A stretch of 64,000 nt of DNA, taken from an uncultured Lachnospiraceae bacterium. GTDB taxonomy: Bacteria > Bacillota > Clostridia > Lachnospirales > Lachnospiraceae. Of the stretch, positions 44,320 to 51,647 are shown one piece after another. The stretch spans positions 248,001 through 312,000 of the forward strand of contig CAMWQW010000001.1 of assembly GCA_947176505.1 (NCBI GenBank), given 5' to 3'. Within the stretch, counting starts at the first letter, position 1, and every line of letters begins with the position of its first letter. The position numbers and the translations under genes were made by a program. A model generated the notes under the pieces. The model saw only the letters and a program-made list of their open reading frames with translations, was not told the DNA's origin and searched no databases.

Positions 44320-45111
44320 CTATGTCAGACGTCCTATTTGCCGGACATATGCAAGAAATTTCTCATTTTTTAGGAATCTGTTCTCCTTCATTCCATAGAG
44401 CCGTTCAATAAAATCCGACTCAAAAATTTCCTCTGGTGTACCATATCTTTCGATATGTTCTCCTTGCAGACAAAGTATTTTATCCGAAACAATCTTGGCA
44501 AGCTCCAGTTCATGTAAAGACATAATAACCGTCAATCCCTTCCTCTCCCTCATCTCCTGCAAGACAGACAGAAATTCAAGCTTATATCTGATGTCCAAAT
44601 AAGACGTCGGTTCATCTAACACGATAATCTCCGGTTCCTGACAAATTGCTCTCGCCAACATTACCCGTTGTTTCTGCCCGTCACTGATCTTATTGAAATC
44701 CTGCCCGCCGATGTCCGCAATGTGTGTAAGTTCCATTACCTCGTCCACTATCTGTTGGTCTTTCCCGGATAATACGCCAAACCACCCTGTATACGGATAG
44801 CGCCCCGTTGCAACCACATCCCGACAACTTTTCATCTCAGCCCGTAACTTCTGTGTAAACACTACAGACATTTTCTTTGCCAGTTCGTTCCTCTTCATCT
44901 CCGATAAAATTTCTTTGCCAAGATATATCGTTCCGCCGATCAGACTTAACTGCCCTGCAATACTTTTCAGTACTGTCGATTTCCCTGCACCGTTGGGACC
45001 GATTAGACACAGAATTTCTCCTTTTGCCAAGATAATCTCCATATCTTTAATAAGTGGTCGGTTTTCATATCCGACACACATTCTCTTCGCCGTAAAATAA
45101 TACTGTTCCAT
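44320..45111 (-). CDS. ABC transporter ATP-binding protein (FecE/BtuD type)
   Basis: 263 residues from the ATG at 45111; an in-frame TTG at 45168 would overlap the permease. Walker A is GPNGAGKSTVLK, the signature is ISDGQKQRVMLARAI, and Walker B IIVLDEPTSYLDI. This group powers uptake of siderophores, heme, cobalamin and cobalt chelates. It is the third gene of the import set behind the riboswitch, so cobalt, a tetrapyrrole or a corrinoid is the likely cargo. Confidence 0.9.
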   Translation of the reverse strand: MEQYYFTAKRMCVGYENRPLIKDMEIILAKGEILCLIGPNGAGKSTVLKSIAGQLSLIGGTIYLGKEILSEMKRNELAKKMSVVFTQKLRAEMKSCRDVVATGRYPYTGWFGVLSGKDQQIVDEVMELTHIADIGGQDFNKISDGQKQRVMLARAICQEPEIIVLDEPTSYLDIRYKLEFLSVLQEMRERKGLTVIMSLHELELAKIVSDKILCLQGEHIERYGTPEEIFESDFIERLYGMKENRFLKNEKFLAYVRQIGRLT

Positions 45112-45164
45112 GCTTTCATACCTATCCGCACATGTACTTGCCTTACCCGAATCATACTCTTTTC

Positions 45165-46196
45165 TCAATCAAAATCTCTCTTTGCCCTTTTCACCATAAT
45201 CCAGAGCACCACCGGTGCACCAAAGATGGCTGTCACCGTACTGATAGAAAGTTCCGTCGGCGCAAGCATCGTCTTGGCTAATAAATCACTGAACAGGCAA
45301 AAGACGCTTCCCCCCAAAAAGCACGCCGGTATCATCCGGATCGGTTCCGCCTCACCAAGAAGTCTCTTGACCAAATGCGGCACCGCAATTCCAACAAAAG
45401 AAATCGGTCCCGCAAATGCAACAATACACGCCGATAAAATACTGGAAAAAATCACGATACCCACCCGCAAAGCTCTAAGATTTACTCCCATATTCGTTGC
45501 GTAGACATCGCCCAATTGATACGCACTAAGCGGTTTCGATATCAGAAAAACTATAGCTACAGTCAAAAATACTACTACCGCCACAACCTTGACGTTCTCC
45601 CATGTCATTCCAGAAAAGCTGCCCCGCGACCAGTTATGAAGATTGACGATGTCCGCATCATCGGCAAATGTCACCACCAGTTCCGTAATTGCCGAGCAGA
45701 TGTATCCAATCATGACTCCGCTGACGACCAGCATAGACATACTGTTAATCTTACGCGCGATCAAGAGCACAAATCCCATTGATAGCAGTGCCCCGATAAA
45801 TGCAGCAAGAACCATGTCTGCCGATGTCACTTTGACCGACCGCCCCATCAGGTAAATCATCACGAGTGCCACCACCATTTTAGCTCCTGAAGAAATTCCG
45901 AGAACAAAAGGTCCCGCAATTGGATTGCGAAAAAAAGTCTGTAGCAGATATCCGGCAAGCGCAAGCGCCCCACCGAGTATCAGAACCGCCGTCGCACGCG
46001 GCAGGCGGATATCCCATAAAATCCTCTCGACCGTCTCACTGCTCTCTTGCCCTGCAAATGTCTGAACAATATCCCGCAAAGCAATCTCCACACTTCCGAT
46101 GCCGATATTGAGTATATAGAATATGGAAGTGCAGACGCCGAGCAGACAGAATGCTGCAATATATCTATATTTCCTGTTCTCATACATATGGTTCAC
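45165..46196 (-). CDS. ABC transporter permease (FecCD/BtuC type)
   Basis: 343 residues with about ten helices. RLPRATAVLILGGALALAGYLLQTFFRNPIAGPFVLGISSGA, GVMIGYICSA and the coupling region GPISFVGIAVPHLVKRLLG are classical for BtuC/FecD. It forms the membrane channel as a homodimer with the neighbouring ATPase. The start appears to be GTG at 46196 after GGAAAGG, with an ATG three codons later. The stop overlaps the longer possible ATPase start. Confidence 0.92.
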   Translation of the reverse strand: MNHMYENRKYRYIAAFCLLGVCTSIFYILNIGIGSVEIALRDIVQTFAGQESSETVERILWDIRLPRATAVLILGGALALAGYLLQTFFRNPIAGPFVLGISSGAKMVVALVMIYLMGRSVKVTSADMVLAAFIGALLSMGFVLLIARKINSMSMLVVSGVMIGYICSAITELVVTFADDADIVNLHNWSRGSFSGMTWENVKVVAVVVFLTVAIVFLISKPLSAYQLGDVYATNMGVNLRALRVGIVIFSSILSACIVAFAGPISFVGIAVPHLVKRLLGEAEPIRMIPACFLGGSVFCLFSDLLAKTMLAPTELSISTVTAIFGAPVVLWIMVKRAKRDFD

Positions 46197-46229
46197 GATA
46201 CCTTTCCCACAGCCTTCTCTTTCTTTCCC

Positions 46230-47411
46230 TTACTCCAAATGAAAAAGATAGTGCATACCATCTGTTTCTCCCTGAAGCATTGCATGAATATCCTCAGTCA
46301 AATAGCCGATGGAGAGCGACTGCTGATACATGTCATTGGTTGTGCACCAGACATTCCCCTGTTTTACGGCTTTAAAATCCACCAACGCTTCACATTTGTC
46401 CAAGAGTTCCTCCATACAGGATACGCCGCCGTCGATAGAACTGTTATAAATTAGAAAATCCGCATCCTTGGCGCCTGCATAAAACTCTTCCACCTGAATA
46501 TTTATCGTGGAACGCCTCGTCTCAGGATCCCCCAAATCTTCAAAAATATAGTTTCCTCCCGCAAGCTCTATCATTTTGGGAATATAGTCTGAGGATTGGC
46601 GCACTTGAATCAGACCATTGGCTGTCACAAAGAAAAATGCCACTGTCCAATCGGTTGTGTCCGCTGCCACCCGTTCAAAAACAGCTTCCTGCTCCGCAAA
46701 TATTTGTTCCGCTTCCTCTTCTTTTCCGAGGAGAGCCCCATAAAATTTTATCCACTCCACTCTTCCAAGCGGATGCGGCTCATAACTGGAATACTCTATC
46801 ATAACAGGAATACCGAAATCATCCAGCTTCTCTATTACTTCGGGAGAATGGGAAATCATCATATTCTCTATAGCAAGGGTACATCCCTCAGAGACAATTA
46901 ACTCATAATCCGGTTTATTATATTTGCCCGCATAAAGTATGTCGCCCCTTGCCATGGCTTCCCTTGCTTCTTGAATATACCATCCCTCTTCTTTTTGACC
47001 GGAGAACGTAATACTGTCCAACCCATCTAATGCGCTGAACATATCCATCGCCGAAGATGCCACCAGATAAAGCTTCTGAATCGGTCGATGCAGCACTGTG
47101 ATTTCTTTATCTTCTATCTCATCTGTCAGACTTAGAGGCTCCTCCTTACCCTCCGGCACCACCAGAAATCTCATGTCATCCATTGTTGTAGTAAGTAACG
47201 TATATCCGCCCTCATAGTAGTCCACCGTAAAATTCTCCGCATACCGCAGCTCCATGCTTCCTTCATAGATAAGTTCCGAATCTGCATTATTATCCAGTTC
47301 CGCAACCTGCTGTGTCATCGTTTCCACGGATTTGACCGACGAATCACTGCAGCCGCATAGTCCCAACAGCCCTATAAACAACAGGATTCCTATTTTCGTT
47401 CGCCCTTTCAT
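46230..47411 (-). CDS. Lipoprotein substrate-binding protein of the ABC importer
   Basis: About 393 residues. A signal peptide with lipobox LLGLCGC makes it a lipoprotein at the cell surface. The rest resembles the two-lobed TroA/BtuF/FhuD-type binding fold: VPEGKEEPLSL, then LYLVASSAMDMFSALDGLDSITFSGQ, IEKLDDFGIPVMIEYSSYEPHPLGRVEWIKFYGALLGKEEEAE-like helix, and FLIYNSSIDGG. The cargo is not shown by sequence. Being under a cobalamin riboswitch next to an exported cobaltochelatase, it may bind cobalt complexes or tetrapyrroles. A GTG at 47423 is an alternative start. Confidence 0.85.
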   Translation of the reverse strand: MKGRTKIGILLFIGLLGLCGCSDSSVKSVETMTQQVAELDNNADSELIYEGSMELRYAENFTVDYYEGGYTLLTTTMDDMRFLVVPEGKEEPLSLTDEIEDKEITVLHRPIQKLYLVASSAMDMFSALDGLDSITFSGQKEEGWYIQEAREAMARGDILYAGKYNKPDYELIVSEGCTLAIENMMISHSPEVIEKLDDFGIPVMIEYSSYEPHPLGRVEWIKFYGALLGKEEEAEQIFAEQEAVFERVAADTTDWTVAFFFVTANGLIQVRQSSDYIPKMIELAGGNYIFEDLGDPETRRSTINIQVEEFYAGAKDADFLIYNSSIDGGVSCMEELLDKCEALVDFKAVKQGNVWCTTNDMYQQSLSIGYLTEDIHAMLQGETDGMHYLFHLE

Positions 47412-47437
47412 TCCATTCCTCACAATTATCTCCCTGA

Positions 47438-49432
47438 TTATTTTATCGTATCTGAATGAAACGTAATCGTGTACTCTATTTCATGAGGCTTGCTCATTGC
47501 TACCGTATCCCCCACAACACCCATTGGCTTGTCAAAACACAGAACCGGAATCTCAAAAACAGAATCGCCTTCTGTGTTGACCGGAAGATACTTTTCTTTG
47601 TCTACCAACATATAATCATAATTCGGGCTATTCCACTTCACCGTTGCTGTTACTTTTTCACCGTCTACCGTCACTGTCACTGGAGAGGTGATTTCCGCTT
47701 TACCGCTGCCACCCTCAAAAGTAATCTCTACACTGTATGTACCGTCTTTCAAAACGTCCGTATCTGCTGCCTGCACATTTCCCTCTGCCGGCACGGGGTT
47801 GGAAACGCTGACTTTATGGTCATACCATTTTTCTTTTGTCCCGATTAGTGCCAGATCAAATTCTGTGCCAATCGTCGGAACAGGCACGTCAAACCCGTAC
47901 ACTTCATCCGTCATGCCGTCGCTGTACGTCACCGTATCCTCCGTAGGCATCAGCAATTGTGCTCCGTCTTTAGCCGCGTCTGCGGCAAGTCCGGGATACA
48001 GGTTTAAAATCTTCTTAGAGCCTAAAGAAATATGGATTGTCATCTCACCGTTTTTGACAGTCAGCGTTCCTTTACCGTCACAGGCTTCACTTACATGAAA
48101 CATCCCACTGTCCGTTTTAAACTCCGCCGTATAGACGCCGTCAGGCAGCGTACCCGCCGCCTGATCGGATGTTTCCATTGCACTTTGCCCAATAGCAAAC
48201 GCCGTGTGCTCTACATAAAGTTCCTTAATCGCATCAATAGAACCAAGACCGATAATCTGTGTCTCTACACTGTCAAAGTCGCCGGAAGCTTTAAACATGC
48301 TGAGCCATGAGTCTTCATCATCACCAGCCATATCATTATTGGCATGATCGCCAGCCACTACCATTAAAGGTCTAAGCACTACCTTCTTGTAGCCTGCCTT
48401 CGCAACCGCGTCTATCACTGCCTCGCAAGAAGTTTCTTCCGGCTCACCCTCTACCGTTCCAATAAATACATTATCGTATCCGAGCTCTTCCATCTGGGAC
48501 TGCATCTGACTATAAGACACTTTCGCTGTATGGGAGGTGCCATGCCCCAGAAATACAAAAGCTACTCCGTCTTCCTTTGCTGCATCCACACTGTCGTAGC
48601 CGGCGGTCTGCACTGCTTCTTGCGTCAACGCCTTTGACACTGCTTCTTTGTCTGCATTGATTACCGTTGCATCCGAGCCGACTTCACCAAGAAGAGGTTC
48701 TGCAACCATGACAGTTTCAAACTGATTCCGGTATGCCTCAATGGATTCCATCAGTTCGTCATACTCCGCTCCGTGCATCAAATGAGTAGGCTGTACGACC
48801 AGATTCTTTACTCCGTTTGCCGCCGCGCGCTCCAATGCCTGATCCACATTATCAATAAACTCACCGTCCCGCGCCTGCACATGATTGATAATAATCTGTG
48901 CCGTAAATGCTCTTCTTACAGACCATTCAGGGTTTGCTTCCTGTATCGCATCTTCAATACCTTTGATATCATCGACGCGGCTGTCATTAAAAGATGTTCC
49001 AAAGCTTACCACCAGAATTTCGTTTTCCCCGATTTCGTCCTGATTGCGCGGATTGTCCTTTGACGCGTCGCCAGTGTCTCTGCCAAAATAATCCGAATCT
49101 GCATTTTCGCCTTCTACCAATTCCTTCTGTGCATCTGTAAGCGCATCCCATGCCTCTTTTGCCTGTGCACACTGCTCATCTGTCTTATCTGTTCTTTGCT
49201 GCACATAAATTGCATCAATCAATGCCGCCACTTCGTCAGCCGCCTCCTGATCGCTGACAGGCTCCTGTTCCTCTACAGCCTCCTGATTGATATCTGCCTC
49301 TTGTTCACTAAACGTCTCACTCTGCGCCGGCACCCCTGCCGACTGTTCCGGAGTTGTCCCCGCGCAGCCTACCAATGCTAAAACACATGTCATGATACCT
49401 GTCACTAAAGCAATCCCAAATTTCTTTTTCAT
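47438..49432 (-). CDS. cbiK: Exported lipoprotein cobaltochelatase (CbiK) with two C-terminal surface modules
   Basis: 664 residues. A signal peptide with lipobox LALVGC puts the lipid on Cys23. Residues 65-110 are an acidic helical spacer. Residues 138-412 are a CbiK-type chelatase with FGTSFNDSR, the metal ligands in LGHGTSH (His297) and VAGDHANNDMAGDDEDSW (His363), and EGEP (Glu330). Two beta-rich modules follow, about 429-545 and 560-664, each starting with a (L)xDGxY motif as in surface heme or metal modules of Clostridia. Ordinary CbiK is cytoplasmic and about 265 residues; an exported form is known in Desulfovibrio. It is the first gene after the cobalamin riboswitch. Confidence 0.9.
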   Translation of the reverse strand: MKKKFGIALVTGIMTCVLALVGCAGTTPEQSAGVPAQSETFSEQEADINQEAVEEQEPVSDQEAADEVAALIDAIYVQQRTDKTDEQCAQAKEAWDALTDAQKELVEGENADSDYFGRDTGDASKDNPRNQDEIGENEILVVSFGTSFNDSRVDDIKGIEDAIQEANPEWSVRRAFTAQIIINHVQARDGEFIDNVDQALERAAANGVKNLVVQPTHLMHGAEYDELMESIEAYRNQFETVMVAEPLLGEVGSDATVINADKEAVSKALTQEAVQTAGYDSVDAAKEDGVAFVFLGHGTSHTAKVSYSQMQSQMEELGYDNVFIGTVEGEPEETSCEAVIDAVAKAGYKKVVLRPLMVVAGDHANNDMAGDDEDSWLSMFKASGDFDSVETQIIGLGSIDAIKELYVEHTAFAIGQSAMETSDQAAGTLPDGVYTAEFKTDSGMFHVSEACDGKGTLTVKNGEMTIHISLGSKKILNLYPGLAADAAKDGAQLLMPTEDTVTYSDGMTDEVYGFDVPVPTIGTEFDLALIGTKEKWYDHKVSVSNPVPAEGNVQAADTDVLKDGTYSVEITFEGGSGKAEITSPVTVTVDGEKVTATVKWNSPNYDYMLVDKEKYLPVNTEGDSVFEIPVLCFDKPMGVVGDTVAMSKPHEIEYTITFHSDTIK

Positions 49433-49537
49433 TTTTCTCCTCTTTCCTTTCTGTTTCTATTCAGACAATTTGCGAAGCTGCTTTATTCGCAGTCGTCTGT
49501 CTGGCGTGCTCATGCTTCTTGTGCATAAACATGTACA

Positions 49538-49583
49538 TAAAAAAATCCCCTACCGCAGTTCCAAAATTCCTACGGTAAAGGAT
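49538..49583 (-). terminator. Riboswitch-controlled intrinsic terminator
   Basis: On the minus strand a 14-bp stem (three G-U pairs), ATCCTTTACCGTAG (49570-49583) with CTGCGGTAGGGGAT (49545-49558), is followed at once by seven T. It lies about 100 bases after the cobalamin-binding domain and about 105 before cbiK, so it is the likely off-switch of the operon when cobalamin is plentiful. Confidence 0.85.
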
Positions 49584-49684
49584 TCGCACACAAAATAAGC
49601 CTGCAGAGTACACCTTTCCGGCGATTCTGCAAGTTCCAACGTACAACCAATTACTCGTGGCTTGAAACAAATGTTTCCGTACAA

Positions 49685-49870
49685 CATTCAGGCAGGTCTC
49701 CCGGCTTAAAGATCGCGGTTTATCAACCAACGCATCAGCCATCTTCCCAGTTTCCCAGTGATATATCGGCGTCTGCTCCCTAATTACGGTGACGAGTTCG
49801 TACAGGATTTACACCTGTTTCCCTTTTCACCAAAACCAATGTTTACTTACATTGTTTTGACACCTGAATG
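49685..49870 (-). promoter_or_regulatory. Cobalamin riboswitch
   Basis: Read on the minus strand, the region is closed by a perfect P1 stem CATTCAGG/CCTGAATG (49863-49870 and 49685-49692). Inside are the conserved core AAGCCGGGAGACCTGCC (49691-49707), the GGGAAACAGGTGTAAATCC segment (about 49804-49823), CGTCACCGTAA and the CACTGGGAAACTGGGAAG region of the B12 box. Binding of adenosylcobalamin should favour the terminator at 49538-49583 and stop the 20-kb operon. Confidence 0.93.
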
Positions 49871-49890
49871 CTATCTATTCAATTTATCAA

Positions 49891-49918
49891 AGTATATCAC
49901 ACTTTTGTCTAATGTCAA
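49891..49918 (-). promoter_or_regulatory. Promoter of the cobalamin operon
   Basis: On the minus strand TTGACA (49913-49918) and TATACT (49891-49896) are 16 bases apart; transcription should start near 49884, shortly before the riboswitch P1 stem. The stretch from 49433 to 49988 holds no gene: it is this promoter, riboswitch, terminator and leader. Confidence 0.75.
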
Positions 49919-49988
49919 TAAGTGTTAGATAAACCAATTTCGCTTTACAAAAGTTGCTTCACAAGCGAAAAACGACGTCTGACAATAG

Positions 49989-50681
49989 TCAAATTTTCCC
50001 GAAAATCCTGCTGTACCCGTATGTTAACGGCATATCTGCCATCTCCACTATCTTTCTCCTTACGGAATGGCTGTCCTCCATTCTGTTTTGGCAGTATACA
50101 TTATTACATCCAACACAAATCCCTTCACATTGGATTTGCTCATTTCGCGTCAGCTCCGCAACAAATGCCACACTCTTTTTGGGTATCATACAAAATGCTT
50201 CATTACAACTGACTTCCTGCGTAAAATTTTCCAATAGGCGTGGAAGAATCTCTAACGGAAACCCATCTTCGCTTCCAAGAAAGTGGTATTTTGCCACATG
50301 AAAATCTGTATGCCGTTTGATGTACAAGTTATAAGCATTATACCCCTGCAATAACAGTTCGCTAGCCAATACCTCTATCATATAACTTCGAGACAGCAGC
50401 CCTCTCTCACAGTAGCTTTCCTGTAAACAATCAAGCCCTCTTCCTAAGGACATTATGACATTCTCATACACTGAGTCAGACTCCTCCGCCAAACGTGGAT
50501 TATCCATAGCAGCCGTCTTTCTTTCCCAGAAGGCTTCCTTCCGCATCAAAGATAACATTTCTTTCGCCACCAGCCTGAATTCATCCGCCTGCTTATCTTC
50601 ATAATGAAATTTTCTCCGTACCTTCCCCAAAAAGGCAGGACTAATAAATTTATCCAATGCTTCCGGAAAAAAAGCTGCCAT
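49989..50681 (-). CDS. Methionine synthase activation-domain-like protein
   Basis: 230 residues. The middle and end resemble the stand-alone B12-dependent methionine synthase activation proteins of Clostridia: SLGRGLD, a helix-rich core with YMIEVLASELL, AFCMIPKKSVAFVAEL, then a Cys-rich C-terminus with CVGCNNVYCQNR. In such systems this part reactivates cob(II)alamin with SAM and a reductant. No MetH-type gene is next to it. It follows a truncated nucleosidase gene on the same strand by about 33 bases, which fits the methionine/SAM cycle. The N-terminal 60 residues are unrecognised. Confidence 0.6.
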   Translation of the reverse strand: MAAFFPEALDKFISPAFLGKVRRKFHYEDKQADEFRLVAKEMLSLMRKEAFWERKTAAMDNPRLAEESDSVYENVIMSLGRGLDCLQESYCERGLLSRSYMIEVLASELLLQGYNAYNLYIKRHTDFHVAKYHFLGSEDGFPLEILPRLLENFTQEVSCNEAFCMIPKKSVAFVAELTRNEQIQCEGICVGCNNVYCQNRMEDSHSVRRKIVEMADMPLTYGYSRIFGKI

Positions 50682-50714
50682 TTGATTATCTCCCTGCTAT
50701 CCGTATAAATCTTT

Positions 50715-51158
50715 CTAGTTTTCCAAGACGCTGTCGCCTTCAAGCTCTTCGAGCATAGAACAGACAAACCGGTATGACTGATACGCCGCCTTATCATAGT
50801 TTCGATTGATTGCTTCCTGTCCAGCCTCTTTATCCTTATCCGATACAGAACGGATTGCCACGAAAGGCACTCTGTTTAAATAACATGCATGCGCTGCCGC
50901 GGCTGTTTCCATATCAATGCAAAATGCTTCCGGATGGATAGGTTCCACATATCTGTCTCCCGTTGTCGCCGGTCCGAAATAAATTTCCCGTTCCATTCTC
51001 CCAGCTGCTTTCTGAGCCAGAGTAAGCAGACGTTTATCCGTATAAAATACTGGTTCATCCAGAATAGGAAAATCCGTATATATTTCGTTATCTGTATCGT
51101 GAAAGACCGCGGCAGTACATACTACCGTATCAAACACATTAATTTTTTCCGCAAATTC
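50715..51158 (-). pseudogene. 5'-truncated MTA/SAH nucleosidase
   Basis: The readable frame covers about 147 codons of the C-terminal part of a methylthioadenosine/S-adenosylhomocysteine nucleosidase: FDTVVCTAAVFHD, the catalytic-type IDMETAAAAHACYLNRVPFVAIRSVSDK, and a helical end. The family is about 230 residues, so the first 85-90 residues, including nucleotide-binding parts, are gone. In-frame codons EFAEKIN precede the first GTG (51137), and then a TAG at 51159-51161 stops the frame just 2 bases before the stop codon of the next gene. This is a deletion junction, not an alternative start. Confidence 0.75.
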
Positions 51159-51162
51159 CTAC

Positions 51163-51624
51163 TTACAATTTTCTAATCGGAAAAAACATATATCCTTTCC
51201 CGGTCTGCGGACAAGTAAACTCGTGAACCGCTCCTGCTAACGGAATGCCGTTTTCTTTCAAATACTTTATTGCTTCTGAAAAAGTATCGTCGTTTTCACG
51301 TTCCACATAAATATATTCATAGCCGGGAATTACCCACTTTGTCCAGCCGTCAGGAGCTTTTGCGTCATCATCGCACTCTACCCCCGCAAGATAAAGTCCT
51401 CTGCTAAAGTCCTCCCAAGGATGAAAAGAACGAGAAAAATCAGACATCGCACCCCATATTCCACCAACATTCCCATTTTCATCTTTCTTTGCCAAACCTT
51501 GAACCTCTTCAAAATGGGAATTTGCATCGTCCCATAACTTTTGAATGAATCCGGCTCCGTCTGATGTTGAGCCTTCTTTTCCTATTACAACAAAGGACTG
51601 TTTTACACATTTTTTAATTTCCAT
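51163..51624 (-). CDS. GyrI-like effector-binding domain protein
   Basis: 153 residues. KSFVVIGKEG near the start, WDDANSHFEEV, GAMSDFSRSFHPWEDFSRGLYLAGVE and YIYVE...FSEAIKYL resemble the GyrI/AraC effector-binding fold used to bind small drugs or dyes. There is no DNA-binding domain, so it is a stand-alone sensor or hydrolase-like protein. Start at 51624 follows GGAGGAAAAT. It lies directly beside the truncated nucleosidase and about 23 bases after the GNAT gene, with which it may be co-transcribed. Confidence 0.75.
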   Translation of the reverse strand: MEIKKCVKQSFVVIGKEGSTSDGAGFIQKLWDDANSHFEEVQGLAKKDENGNVGGIWGAMSDFSRSFHPWEDFSRGLYLAGVECDDDAKAPDGWTKWVIPGYEYIYVERENDDTFSEAIKYLKENGIPLAGAVHEFTCPQTGKGYMFFPIRKL

Positions 51625-51647
51625 ATTTTCCTCCATATCTGCGCCGC

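Noticed and set aside
49461..49742. Minus-strand open frame in the leader of the cobalamin operon
   Set aside because: It runs through the riboswitch core and the terminator; the RNA features explain the sequence.
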